A stretch of DNA of 10,097 nt from an uncultured Bdellovibrio sp. (GCF_946478835.1 NZ_CAMLDV010000128.1:1-10097); one strand, 5' to 3'. Positions 1-6,922 are shown, numbered from the stretch's first letter. Program-made: numbers and translations. Notes: generated by a model from the sequence alone, not told the origin.

Positions 1-1013
1 TGGAAGCAGTTCTTGAGAACGCTTACGTTCTTGTTTACGACAAAAAAATCTCTTCAATGAAAGACATGATCGGTATCCTTGAAGGCGTTGCTAAGCAAGG
101 TCGTCAATTGTTGATCATCGCTGAAGACGTTGAAGGCGAAGCACTTGCAACTCTAGTTGTGAACAAACTTCGTGGCACTCTTCACATCTGTGCTGTTAAA
201 GCTCCTGGCTTCGGTGACCGTCGTAAAGCTATGCTTGAAGACATCGCGATCTTGACTGGCGCGAAAGTGATCTCTGAAGACATCGGCCGCAAACTAGAGC
301 AAGCAACTGTTGCTGATCTTGGTGTTGCGAAACGCATCGTTGTAGACAAAGACAACACAACAGTTATCGATGGCGCTGGTAAAAAAGCTGAAATCACTGC
401 ACGTGTTTCTGCTATCAAAGCTCAAATCGAAGAAACTACTTCTGACTACGACAAAGAAAAACTAAAAGAGCGTTTGGCTAAATTGGCTGGCGGCGTAGCT
501 GTTATCCACGTTGGTGCTCCTTCAGAAGTTGAAATGAAAGAGAAAAAACACCGCGTAGAAGACGCTTTGAACGCGACTCGCGCAGCTGTTGAAGAAGGTA
601 TCGTAGCTGGTGGTGGTACTGCTTTGCTTCGCGCTTCTCAAAAAGTTGATAAAACTAAATACTCTGAAGAAGAAGCTTTCGGCGCAATGATCATCAAACG
701 TGCTTGCGAAGAGCCAATTCGTCAAATCTCTGCAAACGCAGGTCTTGATGGCGCGATCGTTTTGGATCGTATCCTTCAAAACAAATCTGTTACTTGGGGA
801 TTCAACGCATACTCTGACGAATACACTGACTTGATCAAAGACGGTGTTATCGATCCAGTTAAAGTTGTTCGTTGTGCATTAACGAACGCAGCTTCTGTTG
901 CGTCTTTGATGCTTACTACTGAAACAATGATCGCTGAAGCTCCTAAGAAAGAAACTGCAGCTCCTGCAATGCCAGATCATGGCGGCATGGGTGGTATGGG
1001 CGGCATGATGTAA
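1..1013 (+). CDS. groEL: Chaperonin GroEL (Hsp60), 3' part; 5' end outside the window
   Basis: ATP-driven cytoplasmic folding chamber that works with GroES. The reading frame is open from base 3 (first visible residues EAVLENAY), before the first internal ATG at 57, so the gene is cut by the window edge. 336 codons are visible of a protein normally near 545 residues. They cover most of the apical domain ([16 protein letters not shown] and [13 protein letters not shown] are near-universal), the intermediate domain, and the second half of the equatorial domain. The catalytic aspartate equivalent to E. coli Asp398 is present in [11 protein letters not shown] (codon 561-563), followed by the conserved [10 protein letters not shown]. 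The C-terminus is the flexible [10 protein letters not shown] tail found in the major chaperonin copy. Codon use is strongly biased toward GGT, GTT, CGT and GCT, as expected for a highly expressed gene. GroES should lie just upstream. No sign of damage. Confidence 0.99.
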   Translation, partial: EAVLENAYVLVYDKKISSMKDMIGILEGVAKQGRQLLIIAEDVEGEALATLVVNKLRGTLHICAVKAPGFGDRRKAMLEDIAILTGAKVISEDIGRKLEQATVADLGVAKRIVVDKDNTTVIDGAGKKAEITARVSAIKAQIEETTSDYDKEKLKERLAKLAGGVAVIHVGAPSEVEMKEKKHRVEDALNATRAAVEEGIVAGGGTALLRASQKVDKTKYSEEEAFGAMIIKRACEEPIRQISANAGLDGAIVLDRILQNKSVTWGFNAYSDEYTDLIKDGVIDPVKVVRCALTNAASVASLMLTTETMIAEAPKKETAAPAMPDHGGMGGMGGMM

Positions 1014-1041
1014 TCTGCCCTCAACTGAGGTAGCTAGTATG

Positions 1042-1076
1042 AAGCGGAAGTTCCTAACGGACTTCCGCTTTTTTTT
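1042..1076 (+). terminator. Rho-independent terminator after groEL
   Basis: Left arm AAGCGGAAGTTCC (1042-1054), loop TAAC (1055-1058), right arm GGACTTCCGCTT (1059-1070), with one bulged T in the left arm. The right arm runs into an uninterrupted T tract (1069-1076). It lies 28 bases after the groEL stop and has no T tract in the other direction, so it should act only on + strand transcripts. Confidence 0.93.
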
Positions 1077-1127
1077 ATTCTGAAATAGTTGGTGATCGTC
1101 CATTGAATTCGGAATACGCTGATTCCA

Positions 1128-1817
1128 ATGGAAAAGATCAGCTTCAATATCAATAATTTGACCTGCGAGGCTCTCCGACTAAATGCCTCTTCTCCTTCAC
1201 AAGCAGTTCTTTTTGCTGCCGGTGGCGGAGGAAATCCCGAACGTCATCTTCCGTTGCTTAAGGCGCTATCTGAAAGCGGCTGCATAGTCATTGCTCCATA
1301 TTTTGAAAGACTTGCTTCGCCAAGACCCAGTTTGGATGAACTTCATTCACGTGTGAATTCTCTGCAAGGCGCACTCAACATTATTGGTGAATTCAATCTG
1401 CCGATCAGCGGGATAGGTCACTCCATTGGAGCGACTTTGTTGTTGGCTCTCGCGGGTGGAGAAATGTGGATGAAAGAGGGACAGAGGCTTCCAGTTACAC
1501 TTGATGAGCGTATTAAAAAACTTGTGCTTTTCACGCCGCCAACGGGATTTTTTCAGGCTCCAAAGTCGTTAGAGAGTGTTCATGCCTCCATCCAGGCTTG
1601 GGCTGGATCACTAGACACTTTTACGCCACCTCAACAACTTGAGATCTTGAAAGAAAAATTGTCGCCTCACACCGGCCTTGAAACTCGCATCATTGAGGGC
1701 GCGGGTCATTTTTCTTTTATGAATACGCTTCCACCAAATGTGGTAGATACAATGAAAGACCGGGAATTGTTCTTAACGGATCTTGCCGCAGAGGTTTGCA
1801 ACTTTGTGATGGCCTAA
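1128..1817 (+). CDS. Alpha/beta-hydrolase fold protein, function unknown
   Basis: A 229-residue soluble protein without signal peptide. Seen in the sequence: a glycine-rich stretch AAGGGGNPERH (residues 30-40) after a hydrophobic strand, where the oxyanion-hole loop of alpha/beta hydrolases sits; a nucleophile elbow GHSIG (97-101) with candidate Ser99; and GAGHFSF (191-197) with candidate catalytic His194. Asp163 in SLDTF is a possible acid but is not certain. The family includes esterases, lipases, thioesterases and dienelactone hydrolases; I cannot name the substrate. The ATG at 1128 has no strong Shine-Dalgarno (GGAA lies 13 bases upstream), and no earlier in-frame ATG is better. It follows the groEL terminator, so it needs its own promoter; no convincing one is visible in 1077-1127. 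The next gene begins 31 bp after its stop, which suggests a two-gene operon. Confidence 0.85.
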   Translation: MEKISFNINNLTCEALRLNASSPSQAVLFAAGGGGNPERHLPLLKALSESGCIVIAPYFERLASPRPSLDELHSRVNSLQGALNIIGEFNLPISGIGHSIGATLLLALAGGEMWMKEGQRLPVTLDERIKKLVLFTPPTGFFQAPKSLESVHASIQAWAGSLDTFTPPQQLEILKEKLSPHTGLETRIIEGAGHFSFMNTLPPNVVDTMKDRELFLTDLAAEVCNFVMA

Positions 1818-1848
1818 GGGTCACGGTGAAATAAACGAGGAGTTTTCT

Positions 1849-2709
1849 ATGAATGAGGTTTTAATCACAGGCGCTTCTTCGGGAATTGGTTATGCTCTGA
1901 CTGAATCTTTCCTGCAAAAAGGAGACACTGTTTGGGCGGGAGTCAGAAAACCTGAAACTCTGAAATCGCTTCAGGAAAAATATCCGACACTTTTAAAAGT
2001 TCTTAAACTTGATGTGACCTCTGCAGCCGATATTGAATCGGCATGGCAGACGATCTCATCTCAAAAATCCGATAAGAAATTTATTCTGGTAAATAATGCC
2101 GGTGTTGCAGTTGGCGGGCCGATTGAGTCTTTGCCTTCTCTTGAATGGAAAAATCTTTTTGATGTGAACGTTTTGGGACTTGTGGCAATGACGCAAAAAT
2201 TTTTACCGCGTCTTCGCGAAACACAAGGGCGTATTGTGAATATCGGCTCGATTAGCGGGCGTATTGCGACACCCTATCTTGCACCCTATTGCTCTAGTAA
2301 ATTTGCCGTGCGCGCGATCACGGATTCTTTACGCCGTGAAATGCGCTCTTTGGGTGTGAAGGTGATTTTGATCGAACCAGGTCCGATCCAAACACCGATT
2401 TGGGAAAAATCTATTGAGCACAGTCAGGATTTAAAAAAGCATATCTCAGGTGAGCAAATGAAAATCTATGGCTCAGCGATTGAAGCGCTTACATCAGCCG
2501 TAGAAGATGTTGCGAGGTCAGCTGTGCCTGTGTCTTGGGTTACAGATAAGGTTTTGCACGCTGTGAATGCTCCAAATCCAAAAGCCTATCATCTCATTGG
2601 AAAAGGAATTTGCTTTCAGGCATTTTTAGCAAAGCATCTTCCGGTGAAGTGGCTCGATTCTTTGCTTGCGATGGGATTTCGTTTCAAAAAAGGCAAGGCC
2701 CCTGTTTAG
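1849..2709 (+). CDS. Classical short-chain dehydrogenase/reductase (SDR)
   Basis: Predicted cytoplasmic NAD(P)H-dependent oxidoreductase of 286 residues. All landmarks of a classical SDR are visible: cofactor-binding TGASSGIG (7-14), LDVT (54-57, adenine-ring pocket), NNAG (82-85), Asn107, catalytic Ser134 in NIGSISG, the YxxxK pair Tyr147/Lys151 in YCSSK, and EPGPIQTP (176-183) after the catalytic segment. Arg33 in GVRKP, just after the second beta strand, hints at NADP(H) preference. Length and C-terminal extension resemble retinol or hydroxysteroid dehydrogenase-like members; the substrate cannot be assigned. A good ribosome site (GAGGAG, ending 7 bases before the ATG) supports the start. 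It probably forms an operon with the upstream hydrolase. Its TAG stop overlaps the TAA stop of the convergent gene on the other strand. Confidence 0.95.
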   Translation: MNEVLITGASSGIGYALTESFLQKGDTVWAGVRKPETLKSLQEKYPTLLKVLKLDVTSAADIESAWQTISSQKSDKKFILVNNAGVAVGGPIESLPSLEWKNLFDVNVLGLVAMTQKFLPRLRETQGRIVNIGSISGRIATPYLAPYCSSKFAVRAITDSLRREMRSLGVKVILIEPGPIQTPIWEKSIEHSQDLKKHISGEQMKIYGSAIEALTSAVEDVARSAVPVSWVTDKVLHAVNAPNPKAYHLIGKGICFQAFLAKHLPVKWLDSLLAMGFRFKKGKAPV

Positions 2710-4280
2710 AACAAGTACTGAACACCGCCCATCAGTGTCGTCATTTTGTGGCTGACACTGGATGCGGACTCCGTGCGAGTTCCCGTGCCGCTAAAGTCCG
2801 AGTTGTAGTTTTCTAACAAAAGCTCTCCGCGGATTTTAAAGCGCGTCTTCATTTTGTAATCGACGAAGAAACTAAATGAATTGATCTTATTATCCGAAGA
2901 ACTTCCGCTCGTTTTGTTTTCGCTCAATGAAGGATTCAAGAAGAAATCAAGTTTTCCGCCGATATCCACAGGAATTTCCTCAGAGAGCGGAAATTGTCCC
3001 GCGATACTGAGTGCAAAGCCACCGTACTTCATTGTTGTGAAAGCCGTTGGCGTGCTGTCATCAATTGTGAAATTCGTATTGAGGTAGCCAGCACCGATTT
3101 GCAACTTAGGACCGAAGTAATCGTTTGTTAAAAGGAAGTTGTATCCAACATTCACTCCGTATTGTCCCATTGCCATGTTGAGTTTGCTTGGTGACGATCC
3201 CGCAAAATCATTATCAATCGAAAAAACAGCCTGACGAAGTTGGATGCCCATGTACCATTCAGGGTTCAACCACAACTCACCACGCACCATGATGTTTGGA
3301 GCCAGGTTTGTACTGCCACTCACAGAACCCGAAGTGACAAGACTTGCGTTTTGTGTGTAGTTAGAAAGGCCCGCCATCAATTCAATTTTTCCGTATTGGG
3401 GAGGCATTGTGGGGAGCCACTCTTGCGGCTCCTCGCCGAAAGCGACGTCTTTATCAGGACGCGTGGAAATGTCCTGCAAGACCTTTCCAGAAGGCGTTGT
3501 CACTGGCACAGAGTATTTTACGAATTCGTCGGGCATCACTTTAGAACCGACGGCTATCACGCCGGGTTCTTTTTCCATTTCGACATAACCAAAGCTCAGA
3601 TACGGTTCGACTTTAAAAAGTTTTACTCGTCCTAAAACTTCTTTTTCAGTGCTGATCATGAAATTAAGTTTGGGATGGCGATTGACCTTGATGATTTGCA
3701 CAACAGAAACGCGGCTGTCAGGTTTTAGACCATAAGCACTTCCCAAATTCAGAGTCACTTGCTGACCGCGACGGCTCAGGATCGAGGCTCTAAAAGGCAT
3801 GCGGTATTTTATATTTTCAAAAAGTTTTCTGACCTGCGCACGCACTTCGGCCGTTTCAAAGCCTTTGTAGTCTGTAAGAGCCTCTTGCAACAGCGGCAAA
3901 CCTTCACGACCTACAAAAAGAGTGAGCGTGACAGAGATACCACGAGGCCCACGTAAAATTTTTGAAGTCAAAGCCGCTTCGCTTTTTGCAGCTTGCAGAA
4001 TTTTTTGAACGTCGTCGGGGCGCTCATCTAAAAATTCAGATTTGATTTTTAGATCTTGAGGATAATTTGCCAAGGACCACTGCTTGTCTTCGTTAAGAAG
4101 TTGGCGAAGTTCTTCTTCAACGGGGCGAGCATAAATACCACCGACATTGTCCGTTGTTGGAACCAGAACGATGGATTTAATAGCCAGATCTTGGTCAGCA
4201 TTACTGACGTAAGTGTTCTGGGCATTGGTCTGGCTAGCACAAATCGCGACGAAGAAAAAACTAAGAAGAAATGATTTCAT
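2706..4280 (-). CDS. Exported envelope protein with putative C-terminal outer-membrane beta-barrel
   Basis: A 524-residue protein with a Sec signal peptide (residues 1-20, likely cleavage TNA|QN). Residues about 30-270 are a soluble, mixed alpha/beta periplasmic region (starting AIKSIVLVPTTDNVGG) that I do not recognise as a named family. From about residue 296 to the end the sequence alternates hydrophobic and polar residues with many aromatics and Gly/Ser/Asn-rich turns, for example KIELMAGLSNY, YGVNVGYNF and GAGYLNTNF. It ends GGVQYLF, with the terminal phenylalanine expected of a BamA-inserted barrel. It is therefore likely anchored in the outer membrane with a large periplasmic part. The start at 4280 has only a weak ribosome site (AGGCAAGG, about 12 bases upstream). 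It is divergent from the next envelope gene and convergent with the SDR. Role unknown. Confidence 0.85.
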   Translation of the reverse strand: MKSFLLSFFFVAICASQTNAQNTYVSNADQDLAIKSIVLVPTTDNVGGIYARPVEEELRQLLNEDKQWSLANYPQDLKIKSEFLDERPDDVQKILQAAKSEAALTSKILRGPRGISVTLTLFVGREGLPLLQEALTDYKGFETAEVRAQVRKLFENIKYRMPFRASILSRRGQQVTLNLGSAYGLKPDSRVSVVQIIKVNRHPKLNFMISTEKEVLGRVKLFKVEPYLSFGYVEMEKEPGVIAVGSKVMPDEFVKYSVPVTTPSGKVLQDISTRPDKDVAFGEEPQEWLPTMPPQYGKIELMAGLSNYTQNASLVTSGSVSGSTNLAPNIMVRGELWLNPEWYMGIQLRQAVFSIDNDFAGSSPSKLNMAMGQYGVNVGYNFLLTNDYFGPKLQIGAGYLNTNFTIDDSTPTAFTTMKYGGFALSIAGQFPLSEEIPVDIGGKLDFFLNPSLSENKTSGSSSDNKINSFSFFVDYKMKTRFKIRGELLLENYNSDFSGTGTRTESASSVSHKMTTLMGGVQYLF

Positions 4281-4286
4281 AAAATA

Positions 4287-4315
4287 ATTCTGCCTTGCCT
4301 CTGAAAACTCGTCAA
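4287..4315 (-). promoter_or_regulatory. Candidate sigma70-type promoter in the divergent intergenic region
   Basis: On the minus strand, TTGACG (4315-4310) and CAGAAT (4292-4287) are separated by 17 bases, a fair -35/-10 pair. A second TTGACG copy lies 11 bases further upstream (4326-4321). The predicted transcript would begin almost at the ATG at 4280, which is awkward and lowers confidence. The opposite promoter, for 4358, must also lie in these 77 bases. A short inverted repeat TTCGG/CCGAA (4331-4335 and 4344-4348) lies just upstream of that start. Confidence 0.3.
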
Positions 4316-4357
4316 TTTGGCGTCAAGTAATTCGGACCGAGAGCCGAAATATTTCTT

Positions 4358-5539
4358 ATGAAGTCTTCTCTTTCTTTTTTCATTGTTGTTGGATTGTTGA
4401 CCGTGAGTTTTCAAACTCATGCGCAAACAAGTCTTGAAGGTTTCTCTTCAGGTCGTTACGAAGTCCGTAAGAGCGCCAAAAAAGTTCGTCGTCCAGCCTC
4501 GGAAGGTGAAGCTACGCCTATGGTGACTGACGGCGATGGCGTGAAAGTGCGCACCTTAAAAGCCAGCGAACTTGAAGCGGAAGAAAAAGCTCGCAAAGAA
4601 GCGGAACTCGCTAAAATTGAAGCAGAGAAAAAAGAAGCCGAGAAAAAAGCTCTTGAAGCCAAAGCAGCACAAGAAGCTGCGAAGGCGAAAACAGAAACGT
4701 CTAGTCCAGGTGCAACGGCTGCTTCGGATGTCCAAGAACCTGGAATCAGTGAACAGGCGGAAAGTCTTTTCTCTAGCAAAGCGGAAAAGATCTATGATTT
4801 TTATCGTGAGACTATTCATCCCGATGACATTCGTAATAACCGCGTTGAGTTGGATGTGATGCCAGTCGTTGCGTACAATGACTCTCAATCGAACTATTCA
4901 TACCGTGATTATCAAAGTTTCTTTAATGCTCTGAAATTTAAAACAAATGTATGGCTGACACCTCTTATTGGTGTGAGTGGACAGATTATGTTTTCATTTG
5001 CAGCGGACGTTGATGCCGTGAGTGGATCTTCACGCGTCCCTGCGAAGTATGAATTTGTGGACCTCGGTGTGAATTTTAGAAAGTTCTTCGGTGTATCTCG
5101 TAAATCGAGTTCCGTAGAATTTTCTATTCTTCTCAGTGACAATAAAATGAATGTGCCTAGCGACAATACGTCTCGTGCTCGTCTGAAATCTCAAGGGTTC
5201 GGTGTCGGTTTAAAAGCGCGCATTCCAAGCTCTCAAAATTATTCATGGGTTATTGGCGGAAGTTTCTTTCCACGCTTGCAACACACAGAAACTGAAACGG
5301 GAGCCGCGATCAATTCAGGATCTTCTGAAGAGAGCATCCGTATCGGTCTTGATTTGGGTGGCGAATGGAAATTCACACGCGAAAGTCAGATGATTTGGAA
5401 TCTGGGTTTGAGTGCGGAACGAAATGTCTTTGATGGAAATGCTAACTTGCCAGACCCAAGTACAGGGACAACGCCTTCGAATGTCAGTGTGACAAACTCT
5501 CTATACATGTTCTCCCTAGGCTATCGTTGGGGCCACTAA
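4358..5539 (+). CDS. Exported protein with coiled-coil linker and putative outer-membrane barrel
   Basis: A 393-residue protein with a Sec signal peptide (1-22, likely cleavage THA|QT). Residues about 68-112 are almost entirely Glu, Lys and Ala and should form a charged coiled coil or single helix, resembling TolA-type periplasmic spacers. A Ser/Thr/Pro-rich hinge follows to about 140. From about residue 163 the protein is rich in alternating beta strands with aromatic girdle residues (VELDVMPVVAY, FVDLGVNFRKFF, YMFSLGYRW), as in outer-membrane barrels. It ends RWGH, which is not the classic terminal Phe. The name and ligand are unknown. Its signal peptide (MKS, L, FF, ending AQ) resembles that of the divergent barrel protein at 4280, and the two may be functionally paired. 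The response regulator begins 43 bp downstream. Confidence 0.85.
   Translation: MKSSLSFFIVVGLLTVSFQTHAQTSLEGFSSGRYEVRKSAKKVRRPASEGEATPMVTDGDGVKVRTLKASELEAEEKARKEAELAKIEAEKKEAEKKALEAKAAQEAAKAKTETSSPGATAASDVQEPGISEQAESLFSSKAEKIYDFYRETIHPDDIRNNRVELDVMPVVAYNDSQSNYSYRDYQSFFNALKFKTNVWLTPLIGVSGQIMFSFAADVDAVSGSSRVPAKYEFVDLGVNFRKFFGVSRKSSSVEFSILLSDNKMNVPSDNTSRARLKSQGFGVGLKARIPSSQNYSWVIGGSFFPRLQHTETETGAAINSGSSEESIRIGLDLGGEWKFTRESQMIWNLGLSAERNVFDGNANLPDPSTGTTPSNVSVTNSLYMFSLGYRWGH
4568..4690 (+). repeat. Imperfect in-frame Glu/Lys/Ala codon repeat encoding the coiled coil
   Basis: The segment is built from variants of GAAGCGGAA and GAGAAAAAAG. The latter occurs exactly at 4625-4634 and 4640-4649, a 15-base and therefore in-frame period. 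A6 runs and near-identical units make length change by slippage or recombination plausible. A five-codon change would alter only the spacer length. Confidence 0.55.
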
Positions 5540-5582
5540 AATCCACTAATCAAAAGTCCTCATAAAATTTATACTGAAGCGG

Positions 5583-5975
5583 ATGAAGATACGTTTTGCT
5601 GTCGTAGACGACGCCGCTTTTTTACGTGAACTTGTGAAGAACATTGTGACTTCCTCTGGAGGCACATGCGTGGGTGAAGCCGCCAATGGTGATGAAGCCG
5701 TGGCGCTTGTGGAGTCCACTCTTCCTGATTTGGTTTTTTTAGATATGGTGATGCCGCTTCGAAACGGCATTGAAACCGCTAAAGTCATCAAGGAACTTCA
5801 TCCGGAAATAAAAATCATCGGTTGTTCTACGATTGATCAGGAAGCTCTCGTACAAAAAGCTTATGACTCTGGGTTTGACGACTACATCACAAAACCATTC
5901 AGCAAAGAACAAGTTTTAGAATCAATTAAAAAAGTATTACCGCAACTGGGAGAATCAACTCATGGAAGAACTTAA
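5583..5975 (+). CDS. Single-domain CheY-like response regulator
   Basis: A 130-residue cytoplasmic receiver domain with no output domain. Conserved residues are in place: acidic pair Asp9-Asp10 (VVDD) for Mg2+, phospho-acceptor Asp54 (VFLDMVMP), Ser82 at the switch Thr/Ser position (GCST), and Lys104 followed by Pro (TKPF). It should be phosphorylated by a histidine kinase not in the window and act by protein contact, as CheY-type or stalk-less regulators do. The start at 5583 has a weak ribosome site. TATACT at 5570-5575 could be a -10 element, but no matching -35 is clear. The gene overlaps the next one by 14 bases, so the two are probably translated together. No chemotaxis gene is adjacent, so the pathway cannot be named. 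Confidence 0.95.
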   Translation: MKIRFAVVDDAAFLRELVKNIVTSSGGTCVGEAANGDEAVALVESTLPDLVFLDMVMPLRNGIETAKVIKELHPEIKIIGCSTIDQEALVQKAYDSGFDDYITKPFSKEQVLESIKKVLPQLGESTHGRT

Positions 5976-6222
5976 ATTTGTCTTGAAGTGTTTTGCTTGC
6001 ACGGCACTTTTGATCGTTCTTATGCAAGTCAAAGTAGGTGGCGCTTCGATTGAAAACCACTCTTTCCATTGGTTGCAAAATTCAACGGCATCTCAATACA
6101 TTCAAAGTGCAGCGGCTGGCGGGGCCATGGCTTTGCGCAATCTTGGCAAAAGCTTGAAAGATGGCGTAGCTAGCACGGTCGACGGATTTCAAGAAGGCGC
6201 TCACGAAAAAGCAGTTCGCTAA
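5962..6222 (+). CDS. Small single-pass membrane protein, unknown function
   Basis: An 86-residue protein with a hydrophobic segment at about residues 7-22 (VLKCFACTALLIVLMQ), which could be a membrane anchor or an uncleaved signal. The rest is small-residue rich (SAAAGGAMAL) and may form an amphipathic helix. Its ATG lies inside the response-regulator gene (14-base overlap) and is preceded by GGGAG nine to ten bases upstream, which supports the start and suggests translational coupling. I recognise no family. The tight overlap suggests it could be a membrane partner of the response regulator; that is inference only. Two cysteines (Cys10 and Cys13) lie in the hydrophobic segment, but there is no lipobox. 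Confidence 0.75.
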   Translation: MEELKFVLKCFACTALLIVLMQVKVGGASIENHSFHWLQNSTASQYIQSAAAGGAMALRNLGKSLKDGVASTVDGFQEGAHEKAVR

Positions 6223-6242
6223 CGCCTTCCTGAAAGCAGAAA

Positions 6243-6437
6243 TTATCTTACACCTGACTGTGTCTTATCAGACGTTTTCACAGTTGTCTTAGAGGCCTTC
6301 GCAGGGTTTGTGTCTTTCAAAAGATCATTTGAAGCAGAGGCCACTCTGTGTGAGCACTTCGGGCTTGCAACAGATGCAGACGCAAATGCGAAAGTAACAA
6401 CAGACATAGCGATAACGGTTTTAACCATCTTCTTCAT
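6243..6437 (-). CDS. Small secreted protein, unknown function
   Basis: A 64-residue product beginning with a clear Sec signal peptide (about 1-24, cleavage near SVA|SP), leaving about 40 residues rich in Ser, Thr, Lys and Ala with a single cysteine (Cys28). The start is fixed by a near-ideal ribosome site, AAAGGAG (6449-6443), five bases before the ATG. It is convergent with the small membrane protein (20 bp between stops). It is separated from the hit unit upstream by a terminator, so it should have its own promoter; an AT-rich TATATT-like element lies about 30 bases before the start. No known family recognised. Its length and character resemble the small exported proteins common in predatory bacteria. 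Confidence 0.8.
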   Translation of the reverse strand: MKKMVKTVIAMSVVTFAFASASVASPKCSHRVASASNDLLKDTNPAKASKTTVKTSDKTQSGVR

Positions 6438-6516
6438 AGGGACTCCTTTGTAACGAGTACAAAAAATATAAATCTACTCAGAAGAATGCTGATGCATCGG
6501 ATGTGCCATGAAGTTC

Positions 6517-6561
6517 GTCTCAAAACGAGACAGTAAGAGTAAAATCAGCTAACTTTGAGAC
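6517..6561. repeat. Nested inverted repeats in the intergenic region
   Basis: GTCTC (6517-6521) can pair with GAGAC (6527-6531) across a five-base loop. GTCTCAAA (6517-6524) can instead pair with TTTGAGAC (6554-6561). The two hairpins exclude each other and sit just before the hairpin at 6567-6597. The stretch 6438-6566 holds no gene; it contains the promoter region of the small secreted protein and this repeat. Confidence 0.45.
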
Positions 6562-6566
6562 AAAAT

Positions 6567-6597
6567 AAAAGGGCTTTGGATGACCAAAGCCCTTTTT
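6567..6597. terminator. Bidirectional rho-independent terminator closing the hit unit
   Basis: A perfect 13-bp stem: AAAAGGGCTTTGG (6567-6579), loop ATGA (6580-6583), CCAAAGCCCTTTT (6584-6596). It is T-rich on both outer sides, so it can stop transcription from either strand. It lies about 30 bases after the stop of the Hit-like gene on the minus strand, which is its most likely client. On the + strand, 5962-6222 reads toward it. Confidence 0.93.
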
Positions 6598-6628
6598 AGG
6601 TTATCGAATGCCAAGATTCTAGACAGTT

Positions 6629-6922
6629 TTAACGAGTGCCTTCGCGAGTTGTTGGCGAAGTGTTATCTGGAGCTGCTGTGCCCGCAGGTCTATAAGTCGT
6701 ATTATCGCCAAGGCGACCGTGCTTCATACGAGCGATACACTCAGGGCACACACCCGGAGCTGCCACGTCAGCTTCAGAAGGCTTACCACCTTGAGCTTCA
6801 TTTGGGTCTTCACCAGGATTTACTGTTCTTTTTGAATCGTCCTCTTGTGCAAAGGAGGAGGTGCTCACAAATGCGGAGCCAAGACCAGCCAACAAAATGG
6901 AAAGAACTAAAAGTCTTTTCAT
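6629..6922 (-). CDS. hit: Small secreted host-interaction (Hit/Bd0108-like) protein
   Basis: A 97-residue protein with a Sec signal peptide (1-25, likely cleavage SFA|QE). The mature part is about 72 residues, hydrophilic and probably disordered (EDDSKRTVNPGEDPNEAQ), with one CPEC motif (Cys59 and Cys62) in its centre and a Thr/Pro/Asn-rich end. The start at 6922 is chosen because AAAGGAGAAGG lies seven bases upstream and the signal peptide begins there; an upstream ATG at 6970 would add residues before the signal and overlap the preceding gene. The ribosome site abuts the stop of the YD-repeat gene, so coupling is likely. In Bdellovibrio bacteriovorus, as I recall, the small secreted Bd0108 beside RHS-like Bd0109 and the Flp pilus genes is the hit gene, whose mutation permits prey-independent growth. 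Assignment rests on context, size and signal peptide, not on alignment. Confidence 0.85.
   Translation of the reverse strand: MKRLLVLSILLAGLGSAFVSTSSFAQEDDSKRTVNPGEDPNEAQGGKPSEADVAAPGVCPECIARMKHGRLGDNTTYRPAGTAAPDNTSPTTREGTR
6669..6763 (-). repeat. 8-bp in-frame direct repeat pair in the hit gene
   Basis: GCAGCTCC on the coding strand occurs at 6763-6756 and 6676-6669. The copies are 87 bases (29 codons) apart and in the same frame (Ala-Ala-Pro at residues 54-56 and 83-85). Recombination between them would remove 29 residues, including the CPEC motif, without a frameshift. Confidence 0.7.
6770..6800 (-). repeat. 7-bp in-frame direct repeat pair in the hit gene
   Basis: TGAAGCT on the coding strand occurs at 6800-6794 and 6776-6770. 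The copies are 24 bases (eight codons) apart and in frame (Glu-Ala at residues 42-43 and 50-51). Loss of one unit would delete eight residues of the mature N-terminal part. Confidence 0.65.

Noticed and set aside
4572..4859. Lys-rich + strand open frame inside the envelope gene
   Set aside because: It is the +1 frame of the Glu/Lys/Ala codon repeat, low complexity, without its own ribosome site.
6438..6566. c-di-GMP riboswitch or other known riboswitch
   Set aside because: No recognisable GEMM core or other riboswitch consensus, only short inverted repeats.
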